Positions 1 to 9,144 are shown, numbered from the stretch's first letter. The stretch is 64,000 nucleotides of DNA from Gammaproteobacteria bacterium (GCA_003565625.1 PXBD01000044.1:1-64000); one strand, 5' to 3'. Numbers and translations are program-made. The notes: a model not told the origin generated them from the letters alone.

Positions 1-107
1 CGCCACTCGTCAGCAAGCTAGCAAGCTAGCTCCTGCTACCGTTCGACTTGCATGTGTTAGGCATGCCGCCAGCGTTCAATCTGAGCCAGGATCAAACTCT
101 TCAGTTT
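1..107 (-). rRNA. rrs: 16S ribosomal RNA, 5' end (partial)
   Basis: Read on the minus strand, positions 81-100 give AGAGTTTGATCCTGGCTCAG, the universal 5' primer region of bacterial 16S rRNA, followed by ATTGAACGCTGGCGGCATGC, the usual continuation in beta- and gammaproteobacteria. The mature 5' end is placed at 107 by analogy with the E. coli start (AAATTGAAGAG; here AAACTGAAGAG). The gene runs off the left edge of the window, so only about 107 bases are present. The sequence is too short to name the genus. Confidence 0.97.
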
Positions 108-279
108 AAAAGCAAAGCTTTTGAACTAGAGATGAACCTCGCCAAAGAATTGCTGAATTGCTTTTCTAGGCTTGGTCGCTCTCAAAATGGCTTCGAGCCA
201 ATCGAGGGCGCCCACACAAATTATCTGCTTTTATTTGTAATGAACTCTTTACAAAACTGGCTGCGTTTCGCTAACCAGG
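108..279 (-). other. 16S rRNA leader (5' transcribed spacer)
   Basis: This is the transcribed stretch between the proximal rRNA promoter and mature 16S. On the minus strand it carries TTTGTGTGGGCGC, the conserved leader block near boxC in gammaproteobacterial rrn operons. A perfect 7-bp inverted repeat (TTTGTAA/TTACAAA, 234-255, 8-base loop) lies upstream of it, and an AAAAGC/GCTTTT hairpin lies just before the mature end. These are likely antitermination and RNase III processing structures. A clean boxA could not be assigned. Confidence 0.7.
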
Positions 280-285
280 CCGACC

Positions 286-313
286 ATTATAGATCGAATT
301 GCGTGACAGTCAA
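286..313 (-). promoter_or_regulatory. proximal rRNA promoter
   Basis: On the minus strand: -35 TTGACT (308-313), 16-bp spacer, -10 TATAAT (286-291), a near-consensus sigma70 promoter. Predicted start is near 279, about 170 bases before mature 16S. Its strength and position match an rRNA P2-type promoter. Confidence 0.85.
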
Positions 314-371
314 TACCTTTTCGAAAAGATTTTTTCTGTCCGCCCCGCCTGTTTGACCAAGCGAGCCGCGC

Positions 372-399
372 ATTATAGACCCTGGAATCGAACCGTCAA
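372..399 (-). promoter_or_regulatory. distal rRNA promoter
   Basis: On the minus strand: -35 TTGACG (394-399), 16-bp spacer, -10 TATAAT (372-377), followed by a GC-rich discriminator (GCGCGGC) typical of stringently controlled rRNA P1 promoters. An A-tract (GAAAAAAGT) lies about 15-20 bases upstream of the -35 and could act as an UP element. It begins only about 65 bases after the argH stop, and no terminator is visible between them. Confidence 0.85.
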
Positions 400-464
400 C
401 CCTTGATGCGCACTTTTTTCGACAACTTCGCCGCTGGCGAGGTTCCGCGCAACCTGGCCAGCCC

Positions 465-1769
465 TCAGGACGGCCCAGTCAGGCCCGCCAGGCGTCGATG
501 GAGACGGTCGAGTTCAAGATTGGCGCAGCCCCCGGTCGACACCCGGGTCCGCAGGCTTTCCTCCGGCTCGCGCCGACTGAGTTGATCCAGCTCGGCCGCG
601 GCCTGCCGATAGGCTTCACGGAACGGTTGTCCCTCACCGACCAGTTCGTTGGCACGATCGGTGGCGTGCAGCTCCGGGGCGATCGCAGAGCGCATGCGCT
701 CTGCTCGCCAGTCCAGGCCGGAAAGCAAGCCAGGCAGGAGCTCCAGCCCGGCCAGCCCGCGCTCGAAAGCACGGATCAGCGGTGGCTTGGTGTCCTGCAG
801 GTCACGCTGGTAGCCAGAAGGCAGGCTCAACACACCTTCCAACTCCACCCTTGCGCCCATGACGCCTGCATGCAGCGAGCGCAACAGCTCGACCGTGTCC
901 GGATTGAGTTTGTTGGGCATGATGGAAGAGCCGGTGCAAAACGCCGCCGGAATGCGAACGAATCCGAATTCCTGGCTGGCGAACAGGCTCAGGTCCCAGG
1001 CCAGGCGGCGCAGATCGCCGGTAGCGGCCGCCAAGGCATCCAGCGCGCGCAACTCGACCTTGCCGCGCGCGTTCTGGGCATATTGCGGATTAACGACCAG
1101 GCGGGCGAAACCCAGTTCCTCGGCAACCCCGTCCCGGTCCAGCGGTAAATTGACGCCAAAGCCCGAGGCCGTTCCCAGCGGGCAGGCATCGAGCCAGTCC
1201 GAAATCTGCCCGGCCAGGGCGAGATTATCGATGAAAGCTTCGCCATGGCCGCCCCACCAAAGCCCGAGCGAAGACGGCATCGCCTGCTGCAGATGAGTAT
1301 GACCGGGCAGCGGCAAACCGCCTTCGCGTCCGGCCCGCTGCAGGCAGACTTCAGCCACCTGCGCACACACCCGCCCGAGCCCGGCCAGGCGGTCTTTTAG
1401 GTACAAGCGCAAGGCAACTGCTACCTGGTCGTTGCGGCTGCGTCCGGCGTGGATGCGGCCGCCGACTTCGCCAAGGTGCTCGGTCAACCAGGACTCGATG
1501 GCCGAATGCCCGTCTTCGTAGCGCTGGTCGAGCACAAAGTCGCCCCGACTGAACGCGTGGGCCAGTTCGTCCAGACTGCTGACCATGGCCTTGGCTTGCG
1601 CTTCACTGATCACGCCAATGCGCGCCAGACCCCGAGCATGCGCCTGACTGGCACGAATATCAAACGGCAGCAGATGGCGATCCAGCACGACATCGTCCCC
1701 GGCCAGAAAACGCATGACCCGCTCGTCGACGTCCGTGCTCGATCCTTTTTTCCAGATGTAATCAGACAT
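465..1769 (-). CDS. argH: argininosuccinate lyase
   Basis: Cleaves argininosuccinate to arginine and fumarate, the last step of arginine synthesis; cytoplasmic. The 434-residue product starts MSDYIWKK. It has the fumarase/lyase signature GSSIMPNKLNP near residue 280, THLQQAMP and the N-terminal SRNDQ block. It is slightly shorter than the usual 455-460 residues, as in xanthomonads. The frame stays open upstream to 1880, but that part is encoded by the repeat element at 1801-1956 and is rejected as coding because the conserved protein begins at 1769. It is the last gene of the arginine cluster, separated from argC by the repeat element, so it could be transcribed with the cluster or on its own. 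Confidence 0.96.
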   Translation of the reverse strand: MSDYIWKKGSSTDVDERVMRFLAGDDVVLDRHLLPFDIRASQAHARGLARIGVISEAQAKAMVSSLDELAHAFSRGDFVLDQRYEDGHSAIESWLTEHLGEVGGRIHAGRSRNDQVAVALRLYLKDRLAGLGRVCAQVAEVCLQRAGREGGLPLPGHTHLQQAMPSSLGLWWGGHGEAFIDNLALAGQISDWLDACPLGTASGFGVNLPLDRDGVAEELGFARLVVNPQYAQNARGKVELRALDALAAATGDLRRLAWDLSLFASQEFGFVRIPAAFCTGSSIMPNKLNPDTVELLRSLHAGVMGARVELEGVLSLPSGYQRDLQDTKPPLIRAFERGLAGLELLPGLLSGLDWRAERMRSAIAPELHATDRANELVGEGQPFREAYRQAAAELDQLSRREPEESLRTRVSTGGCANLELDRLHRRLAGLTGPS

Positions 1770-1800
1770 AAGCAGCTTCGGCTGATAAGGATTTTTCAAG

Positions 1801-1956
1801 AAACCGCAGATGAACGCGGATGAACGCAGATGAAACGAAAGAGCAACAGATTGCTCCACGCTGCCACGCCGCTGCGGCAACGCGCGGGGAATTCAGGCAC
1901 CACAACCGCGAATACACGGAAACCCATCCGCGTTCATTTGCGTTCATCTGCGGTTC
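1801..1956. repeat. inverted-end intergenic repeat element, copy A
   Basis: The left end (1801-1834) reads AACCGCAGATGAACGCGGAT plus a further GAACGCAGATGA; the right end (1925-1956) is its reverse complement with two differences. Each end itself contains the unit GATGAACGC twice. The 90 bases between the ends are unrelated to those in copy B at 17674. The element fills the argC-argH gap, and its right end encodes the last residues and stop codon of argC. The family is not one I can name. Confidence 0.85.
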
Positions 1957-2914
1957 CCAAACGAATTCCCGCCAGTTCGTCAAATCCCAGCGCCAGGTTG
2001 ATGTTCTGCAGGGCCTGGCTGACTGCACCCTTGAGCAGGTTGTCGAGCACGGCAACATAGGTGACCCGGTAGGGCTGGCGCGGGTCGACGGAAAACCCGC
2101 CGATCCGGATCTCCGGACTGCCGGAGATTTCCCGAATTTCCGGGATTTCCGGCACCACCTTGATCAGTGGCGCATCCCGATACGCCTGGTCGAACAACTC
2201 CAGCAGTTGATCGGGCGTGAGCTCTTGCGAGAGATTGACTGAGATTGTCAGGCTGATGCCGCGAAAGAACGGGGCGACGTGCGGATGGAACCGCACCGGG
2301 CGGCCCAGGTGAACCGAGATCTCGCGTTCGTGGACATGGTCGGTCAAGCTGTAGGGGATCAGGTTGTCGGCCAGGCGTTCAGGATCGTTGCGTGGCGAGG
2401 GCGTCCTGCCGGCCCCGCTGTACCCGGATACGCCGAACACGACCGGCGGCCGGGTCAGAAAGTCGCGCAGCGGCATCAAGGCAAACTGCGCGCCGGTGGC
2501 GTAGCAACCGGGATTGGCCACCCGCCTGGCCTGCTTGAGAGCCTCGCGATTCCACTCGCTCAGGCCATAGACCCAGTCGGCATCAAACCGGTAGTCGGCA
2601 CCCAGATCCACAATCAACGCTTCCGGGTGAGAGGCATTGATCGCCGCCACCCAGGGCGCACTGGCGCCGTTGGGCAGGGCCAGTATCCAGACCCCGGCAT
2701 TCAAATCAGCCACAGCATCCAGGTTCAGCGCAACCAGCTTGGCATTGGCATCCGGCCACCCGGGATCGATCTGGCGCAGCGTCATGCCGGCCTCGGATCG
2801 AGAGCTCGCCAGCGCCAGTTCCAGGCCGGGGTGAGCAGCAATCAGGGGCAGCAGCGCGGCCCCGGTGTAGCCGCGCCCGCCGATCAGGGCAATGCGTTCA
2901 GGGTTCAAGTCCAT
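1934..2914 (-). CDS. argC: N-acetyl-gamma-glutamyl-phosphate reductase
   Basis: NADPH-dependent reduction of N-acetylglutamyl phosphate to the semialdehyde, third step of arginine synthesis. The 326-residue product has the Rossmann start IALIGGRGYTGAALL, the catalytic cysteine in VANPGCYATGAQ and the C-terminal dimerisation part with HPHVAPFFRG. The start ATG at 2914 lies 17 bases inside argB, so translation is probably coupled. The last six or seven codons (residues TADERK) and the stop lie inside the right end of the repeat element at 1801-1956, meaning the insertion replaced the native C-terminus. A low-complexity PEIPEIREISGSPEIR stretch sits before the conserved GGFSVD block. Confidence 0.95.
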   Translation of the reverse strand: MDLNPERIALIGGRGYTGAALLPLIAAHPGLELALASSRSEAGMTLRQIDPGWPDANAKLVALNLDAVADLNAGVWILALPNGASAPWVAAINASHPEALIVDLGADYRFDADWVYGLSEWNREALKQARRVANPGCYATGAQFALMPLRDFLTRPPVVFGVSGYSGAGRTPSPRNDPERLADNLIPYSLTDHVHEREISVHLGRPVRFHPHVAPFFRGISLTISVNLSQELTPDQLLELFDQAYRDAPLIKVVPEIPEIREISGSPEIRIGGFSVDPRQPYRVTYVAVLDNLLKGAVSQALQNINLALGFDELAGIRLGTADERK

Positions 2915-4223
2915 CCTCCTCCCAGCCCGAGTCGCGGCTGCGCGCGTCTTCGACCAGGCGTTCCAGCAAACCGAAATTCTCGACCCCGATGGTGTGCACA
3001 ATCCATTCGCCCTGCCGGAAACTGGCATGTGCCTGCTGCAGGTACCAGCCGGCAATCGGGTTGGAGGCACGCGAGCGCCAGTACAAGCGCGGGCAGCGAG
3101 AGCGCAGGATCTGCCACAACGCCGCGGCCAAACCCTCGCCCTGCGCTTCCGGGGTGACCACGAACTTGTCCAGATAGGGGATGCCATCAACGCCGCGGGC
3201 CATCAACGCTGCCGCGCGCCCGGATTCAGCCAGCAGCACACCGGCCAGATCCCGGCCATTGCGCCAGTCGGGTCGCAGCTTGCGCCCGAAGCTGTCCTCC
3301 AGCATGGCCTCCAGGGCGGCCGCGCGCTCTTCGGGCACCCGCTCGAACCAGTCGATTTGCTCACCCCGGCGGATCAGCGTGCCGGCCCCGGTGTGGGTAA
3401 ACAACTCGCGGGTCAGCTTGGCCGCCGAGGTAATCGAAACAGAGGTCTCCCGCGGCAGCTGCTCGAGCATGTCCTTGATCTGGGCCAGCTTGAGCTGCAT
3501 ACCCGAGTGGACCCAGTCCTGGGCGATCAGGTGCTCGTAGTCGCCGCTGATCGAAATGGCCGAGATGATGCGCCCGTTCTGATCCAGCAAACCGCCGGTG
3601 CCGGTCAGGAAGATCACCTTGTAGGGCTTGACCGTCCAGACCAGCTCGCGTGTGGCGATGTCGGCGTTGATGTTCATCACCTGCCCCCCGGGCGATTCCC
3701 CCAGGCAGGCGACCACCGGCAGGGAGCCTGCGCGCACCGCGGAGAGCACCGGATCAAGCTCGACACTGTCGATCTGCCCGACCAGCCCCAGCTTGTCAGG
3801 GTCGGCCAGGCTGGCATTGAATACGCCGTGCAGGATGCCGCGGGCGCGCACCCCGCGCGCCTCCAGGGCATCGACCAGGGTGGCGTTGGCGCGGTAGATC
3901 ACCGGCCGGGCCACCGCCATCACCGCCTCCGTGGTCACCCGCAAACCGTCGTGCTTTTCCACCGGGACCCCGGCCTCGGCCATCGCCTCGTCGAGCTGCG
4001 GACCGGCGCCGTGCAAAACAATCGGGGTCAAGCCCAATCGATGCAGAAACGCCAGCGCGGCCGCGAGCTCGTCAAGGTTTTCCTGCAACACGGCGCCGCC
4101 GACCTTGACCACGGCAAAGCGCGATTCCTCGATGCGCGAGAACTGCTTGAGGTACTGCCGGGCCTCGCGGCTGGAGCCGAGCTGACCGAGCAACTCGATG
4201 ACGGTCCGGCGGACTTCAGCCAT
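2898..4223 (-). CDS. argB: bifunctional N-acetylglutamate kinase / N-acetylglutamate synthase
   Basis: A 441-residue fusion. The N-terminal amino-acid kinase domain (about 1-285) has VVKVGG at the phosphate loop (Lys40), VLHGAGPQ and the NINAD substrate motif. The C-terminal part (about 290-441) is a GNAT-type acetyltransferase of the vertebrate-like NAGS class (LDKFVVTPEAQGEGLAAALW). This kinase-synthase architecture is known from Xanthomonas and Maricaulis, where it makes and phosphorylates N-acetylglutamate. The start ATG at 4223 overlaps the end of argE by 8 bases. No separate argA or argJ is seen here, so this protein probably supplies both steps and is the likely site of arginine feedback. 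Confidence 0.94.
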   Translation of the reverse strand: MAEVRRTVIELLGQLGSSREARQYLKQFSRIEESRFAVVKVGGAVLQENLDELAAALAFLHRLGLTPIVLHGAGPQLDEAMAEAGVPVEKHDGLRVTTEAVMAVARPVIYRANATLVDALEARGVRARGILHGVFNASLADPDKLGLVGQIDSVELDPVLSAVRAGSLPVVACLGESPGGQVMNINADIATRELVWTVKPYKVIFLTGTGGLLDQNGRIISAISISGDYEHLIAQDWVHSGMQLKLAQIKDMLEQLPRETSVSITSAAKLTRELFTHTGAGTLIRRGEQIDWFERVPEERAAALEAMLEDSFGRKLRPDWRNGRDLAGVLLAESGRAAALMARGVDGIPYLDKFVVTPEAQGEGLAAALWQILRSRCPRLYWRSRASNPIAGWYLQQAHASFRQGEWIVHTIGVENFGLLERLVEDARSRDSGWEEDGLEP

Positions 4224-5298
4224 AGCTATCAACCATCCGCAGATAGCGCGCAGCGGCCAGCTCGAGCTGCTCGACGCTGACCCATTCATCCACGGCGTGG
4301 GCCTGGGCGATGTCACCGGGTCCCAGCACCAAAGCCGGCAGGCCGGCATCGGAAAACAACGAAGCCTCGGTCCAGAACCCCACCGGTTCGCCAAGCGGGA
4401 GATCGTGCCGGCGACAGAACTCGCGCGCGGCCTGCTCGTCCTGCCCGGCAGCCGGCAGCGGAGGGCCGGAAAAGGGGATATGCCAGTCGACCCACTCATC
4501 GGCCCCGGCCAGCCCCCGCAACGCCTCAAGCAGCGCATCGTTGGACTGGCCCGGACCGAGCCGGGCGGAGTAGTGCAGGCGAGCGTCGCCGGCAATCACG
4601 TTCGACTTCGTCCCGCCGTTGAAAAGACCGAGGTTGAAACAGGTCGGGCGGCCCGCCTCGGCTTCGGCAGCGCAGTGCTCGATGGCCGCACTGGTCCAGC
4701 GCGCCGCGCGGTGGTTGGCATTGTCGGCCAGGGCGCGCGGCTCTGAAGAATGCCCCATGACGCCGTGAAAATGTCCCTTGACCGACAAAAACCCGCGGTG
4801 GGCCAGAACGGCCCGGCCATTGGTCGGCTCACACACCACGACCTGGTCGAAATCGCGATGCTCCGGTGTTTCCAGAAATTTGCGAATGCAGCAGCTGCCG
4901 GCACCTTCTTCGTCACTGGAAAACAGAATGGCCATGGGCGCCCGGGTCTGCTCGGCGACGGCCAGCAGACCGGCGGCTGCGCCCTTGATATCGCACACCC
5001 CGCGGCCGTAGACCTTGCCATCGGCCACCGTCATCTCCAGCGGCGGCCTGGTCCAGCCCTCGCCGATCGGCACCGTGTCGAGGTGGCAGTTGAACAGGGT
5101 TCGCGCGCGACCCCGGCGGGCAAACAGGTTGACATGACCGTCGCCGTGGTCTTCCAAGGCCAGCTCGAAACCGGCCCGGTCCAGCACTTCGGCCGCATGG
5201 ACAAACATCGCGCTGTCGGGCGTGATTGCACGCGGCGGGTTCTGGCTGTCGCAGGCCACCAGCGGCGCCAGGTTTTCCAGTACGTGTTCCAGGTTCAC
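4216..5298 (-). CDS. argE: acetylcitrulline/acetylornithine deacetylase
   Basis: A 360-residue M20-family zinc deacetylase. Metal ligands are visible in NCHLDTVP (His, near residue 75), GRGVCDIKG (bridging Asp) and SSDEEGAG (catalytic Glu and ligand). Because the cluster encodes acetylornithine rather than ornithine carbamoyltransferase, the substrate is probably N-acetylcitrulline, as in Xanthomonas; this is inferred from context, and the sequence alone would also fit acetylornithine. The start is a GTG at 5298 that shares GTGA with the argG stop, and the frame open further upstream (to 5874) overlaps argG and is rejected. It overlaps argB by 8 bases. Confidence 0.93.
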   Translation of the reverse strand: MNLEHVLENLAPLVACDSQNPPRAITPDSAMFVHAAEVLDRAGFELALEDHGDGHVNLFARRGRARTLFNCHLDTVPIGEGWTRPPLEMTVADGKVYGRGVCDIKGAAAGLLAVAEQTRAPMAILFSSDEEGAGSCCIRKFLETPEHRDFDQVVVCEPTNGRAVLAHRGFLSVKGHFHGVMGHSSEPRALADNANHRAARWTSAAIEHCAAEAEAGRPTCFNLGLFNGGTKSNVIAGDARLHYSARLGPGQSNDALLEALRGLAGADEWVDWHIPFSGPPLPAAGQDEQAAREFCRRHDLPLGEPVGFWTEASLFSDAGLPALVLGPGDIAQAHAVDEWVSVEQLELAAARYLRMVDSYG

Positions 5299-6485
5299 TT
5301 GCGCACGCGCGCAGCCAGGGTCGAGCTCTGGCCAACCAGCTTGACAAAGCCCTCGGCCTCCTCCGGCGTCCAGCCGGCCGACTGGGCGTACACCGCGTCC
5401 GGGTCCTTGAGCAGGTAGCGCGAGCCCACCGCCACCGCTTCGACCACGCCGCCGTCGGTGGCCAGGCGGACCACGCCGGTGACGTATTGATTCGCGCTTT
5501 CCAGATAAGCCTCGAGATCGGCCTTGTGCGGTTCGAAGAAAAAGCCGGTGTAGACCAGCTCGGCCCAGCGCTGGGCGATGGTCTGCTGAAACTGGTTTTG
5601 CAGGCGGGTGTTGACCGCTTCTCTCAGAGCGCGTTGCGCGATCATCAGCCCGTCCACGCCCGGGCACTCGAACACGATGCGGCCTTTCAGCCCGATCGAG
5701 ACATCGCCGGTATAGATATGGCGACCGACGCCGTAGGCGCCCAGGCGCTGGTTCAGGCGCTTCAAGATTTCCGGGCCGGGCAGTGGTTCGTCGTCCAGAC
5801 TGACCGCGCGGCCGTTCCGGAAACCGATGGTCAGCGCCAGGGCTTGTTCGGGCCACTCGGATCTGGGCCGGCACAGCACCCGGGTGTCGTCGCCGGGCAC
5901 GCCGAATTCATCAATTTCCTGGCCCGACAGAGTCACGCCGAGCAGGTTTTCGTTGATCGAATAGCGGCTGTTGGATTCCGGCACCTCGATCCCGGCATCG
6001 GCCATCAGCTGCAGTTCATGGGCGCGCACATTGGCCGTTTCACGCTGGAGGTCGCGGATCGGGGCGTGGATGGCGTAGTCGCCCAGCGAACGCACGCTCT
6101 GGTCGAAGCGCAGCTGGTCGTTGCCCATGCCGGTACAGCCGTGGGCGAAATGACAGGTACCCAGCCGGTCGGCAAGCTCCAGACATTGCTGGACAATCAC
6201 GTAGCGGTCCGAGCACAGCATCGGGTACTGCTCGAGCATGCGCGCACCCGACCACAGCAGGGGGACCACGAACTGATCCCACAGCGGCCCGGACGCATCC
6301 AGCTCGTGATGCTCGACAGCGCCCAGGGCGCGGGCGCGCCCGGCGATCCAGGCTTTCTGGTCCGCGGCGATACCGCCGGTATCAACAAAGGCGGTGTGGA
6401 CCTCGAAACCCCGCTCTTTCAGGGCCAGCACGCAGTAGCTGGTGTCCAGGCCGCCGGAAAAGGCGAGTACGACTTTTTCAGTCAT
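5295..6485 (-). CDS. argG: argininosuccinate synthase
   Basis: ATP-dependent joining of citrulline and aspartate. The 396-residue product has the PP-loop ATP pyrophosphatase motif LAFSGGLDTS at residues 8-17, the citrulline-binding block CTGMGNDQLRFD and YSINENLLG. The length is close to the 400-residue short bacterial form rather than the 447-residue E. coli form. It lies five bases downstream of argF' and overlaps argE by 4 bases, so the two are almost certainly cotranscribed. In this pathway the citrulline it uses comes from deacetylation of acetylcitrulline by ArgE. Confidence 0.96.
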   Translation of the reverse strand: MTEKVVLAFSGGLDTSYCVLALKERGFEVHTAFVDTGGIAADQKAWIAGRARALGAVEHHELDASGPLWDQFVVPLLWSGARMLEQYPMLCSDRYVIVQQCLELADRLGTCHFAHGCTGMGNDQLRFDQSVRSLGDYAIHAPIRDLQRETANVRAHELQLMADAGIEVPESNSRYSINENLLGVTLSGQEIDEFGVPGDDTRVLCRPRSEWPEQALALTIGFRNGRAVSLDDEPLPGPEILKRLNQRLGAYGVGRHIYTGDVSIGLKGRIVFECPGVDGLMIAQRALREAVNTRLQNQFQQTIAQRWAELVYTGFFFEPHKADLEAYLESANQYVTGVVRLATDGGVVEAVAVGSRYLLKDPDAVYAQSAGWTPEEAEGFVKLVGQSSTLAARVRK

Positions 6486-6490
6486 CGTGT

Positions 6491-7492
6491 TCAGCTTTCA
6501 TCCATCAGTTTCAGCATCAGCGCTTTCTGCACGTGCAGCCGGTTCTCGGCCTCGTCCAGGGCGACACAGTAGTCGGCGTCCATCACCTCGTCGGTCGCCT
6601 TGATGTTGCGCCGCAGCGGCAGGCAGTGACTGAAGCGGGCGTTATTGGTCAGCGCCATTTTCGCACCATCGACCATGAAATGCCGGTACGGAGCCCGAAC
6701 TGCCGCTTCTTCCTCGGGGCGACCGTAGTACGGCAGCGCGCCCCAGCTTTTGGCGTAGACGAAATCCGCGCCGGAATACGCCTCTTCAATATTCGTGCTC
6801 ACCTTCAGCGAGCCACCGGATCGTTTCGCCTGGCGCTCGCCGGCCTCCATGAACTGCTCGTCGAGCCGATAGGCCTCTTCCGGGATCAGCATCGTGACAT
6901 CCATACCGAACTTGGTCGCGATCAGCAGGGCCGAGTTGGCCACGGCGGTGTTGAGGGGGCGCGGATGGAAGGTCCAGGTGAGGACGAACTTCCTGCCGTC
7001 CGGCTGACCCAGATGATCCTGAACCGCCCGCATCAGGGCCAGCTCCTGACAGGGATGGACGATCGTCTCCATGTTGATCACCGGCACCGAGGCGTGCGCG
7101 GCCAGGGCCTTGATGACCCGGTCCTGGCGGTCGACCGACCAGTCCTTGAACAGCGGGAAGGCGCGCAGGCCGATGGCGTCACAGTAGCGCGACAGCACCC
7201 CGGCGACCTCGGCAATGTGTTCCTCGGCATCGCCGTCCATCACCACGCCGGGCTCGAACTCGATGCCCCAGGCAGCCTTGCCCGGCTCCAGCACCACCGC
7301 GTGCGCGCCGAGGTGAAAAGCGCCGATTTCGAAGGACGAGCGCGTCCGCAAACTCGGGTTGAGAAACAGCAGGGCGAGAGTCTTGCCGGCCAGGCGCTGG
7401 TTGACCGGTTCGCGCCGCAGACGATCCGCGCTGTCGAGCAGGGACTGCAGTTCCTCTCTCGACCAGTCCAGCGTGGTCAGAAAATGTCGCAT
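6491..7492 (-). CDS. argF': N-acetylornithine carbamoyltransferase
   Basis: Transfers a carbamoyl group to N-acetylornithine, giving N-acetylcitrulline. The 333-residue product has the carbamoyl-phosphate loop SLRTR (residues 47-51), a tryptophan at 75 in the position known for acetylornithine enzymes, HPCQ (146-149) and HCLPLRRN near the C-terminus. The SMG loop of ordinary ornithine carbamoyltransferases is absent. Length and motifs match the Xanthomonas acetylornithine enzyme (about 339 residues). The start is ATG 7492 (MRHFLTTLDW); the frame remains open upstream through a terminator hairpin, so earlier starts are unlikely. First gene of the arginine cluster. Confidence 0.93.
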   Translation of the reverse strand: MRHFLTTLDWSREELQSLLDSADRLRREPVNQRLAGKTLALLFLNPSLRTRSSFEIGAFHLGAHAVVLEPGKAAWGIEFEPGVVMDGDAEEHIAEVAGVLSRYCDAIGLRAFPLFKDWSVDRQDRVIKALAAHASVPVINMETIVHPCQELALMRAVQDHLGQPDGRKFVLTWTFHPRPLNTAVANSALLIATKFGMDVTMLIPEEAYRLDEQFMEAGERQAKRSGGSLKVSTNIEEAYSGADFVYAKSWGALPYYGRPEEEAAVRAPYRHFMVDGAKMALTNNARFSHCLPLRRNIKATDEVMDADYCVALDEAENRLHVQKALMLKLMDES

Positions 7493-7517
7493 CGTTGGCA
7501 GTCCTCGCATCATCAGG

Positions 7518-7547
7518 CAAAACAAAAAACCCAGCGCGCCGGCTGGG
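7518..7547 (-). terminator. terminator-like hairpin in the argF' leader (possible attenuator)
   Basis: On the minus strand CCCAGC (7542-7547) pairs with GCTGGG (7530-7535) around a CGGCGC loop, followed directly by TTTTTTGTTTTG (7518-7529). It lies 26 bases upstream of argF' and has no minus-strand gene close behind it: tyrS ends at 7913 and a plus-strand gene lies between. That position suggests premature termination control of the arginine cluster. No arginine-rich leader peptide with a stop codon was found; the short frame reading MRGWMWQIQETDSS runs on into argF'. Confidence 0.6.
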
Positions 7548-7701
7548 CTGGAATCAGTCTCCTGAATCTGCCACATCCACCCGCGCATGGCAAGCGCAAA
7601 GGCCTGGCGGCTGTCGCGCAACAGCTCGAAGCTCTTGACCTTTGACAGGCGACGATGGATGCTAGCGACAGTCGAACATCATTTTGTCCAAAGGAAACCG
7701 C

Positions 7702-7881
7702 ATGGGTATCGAAGTTGCCGGCCTTCTGAGCCTGATCTGGTTGATCATCGTCATCTGGGCCATCATCAAGACCGCGCAGGCACGGGTCGGGGCCGTGCCC
7801 AAGGTCTTGTGGATTCTGGTCCTGCTGTTCTTTCCCCTGGTGGGCCTGATCTTCTGGTTCTTGCTGGGGCCCAAGGGCTGA
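7702..7881 (+). CDS. small two-helix membrane protein, PLDc_N type
   Basis: A 59-residue protein consisting of two hydrophobic helices (about 5-25 and 38-54) and ending FFPLVGLIFWFLLGPKG. The aromatic/proline pattern of the second helix (PKVLWIL..FFPLVGLIFW) matches the N-terminal domain of cardiolipin synthase-type phospholipase D proteins, which also occurs alone as small membrane proteins of unknown role. AAGGA at 7691-7695 is well spaced from ATG 7702, so the in-frame start at 7684 is rejected. A perfect -35 (TTGACA, 7642-7647) lies upstream, but the matching -10 is weak. It is convergent with tyrS, 31 bases away. Confidence 0.8.
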   Translation: MGIEVAGLLSLIWLIIVIWAIIKTAQARVGAVPKVLWILVLLFFPLVGLIFWFLLGPKG

Positions 7882-7912
7882 GCGCTCTGATCAACCTGCT
7901 GTCGACCAATCG

Positions 7913-9109
<1,197 letters not shown>

Positions 9110-9144
9110 TGCCGGAGCGGGGGCTTGGAATCTGGACGGGTGGA

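Noticed and set aside
1770-1880. Upstream extension of argH
   Set aside because: Encoded by the intergenic repeat; family members begin at MSDYIWKK-like residues.
2100-2160. Internal short repeats in argC as a CRISPR-like or tandem-repeat locus
   Set aside because: They are in-frame PEI-type codons in an otherwise intact, conserved protein.
2892-4280. Long open frame on the plus strand opposite argB and argC
   Set aside because: It is antisense to well-conserved genes; long antisense frames are common at this GC content, and the translation shows no family motif.
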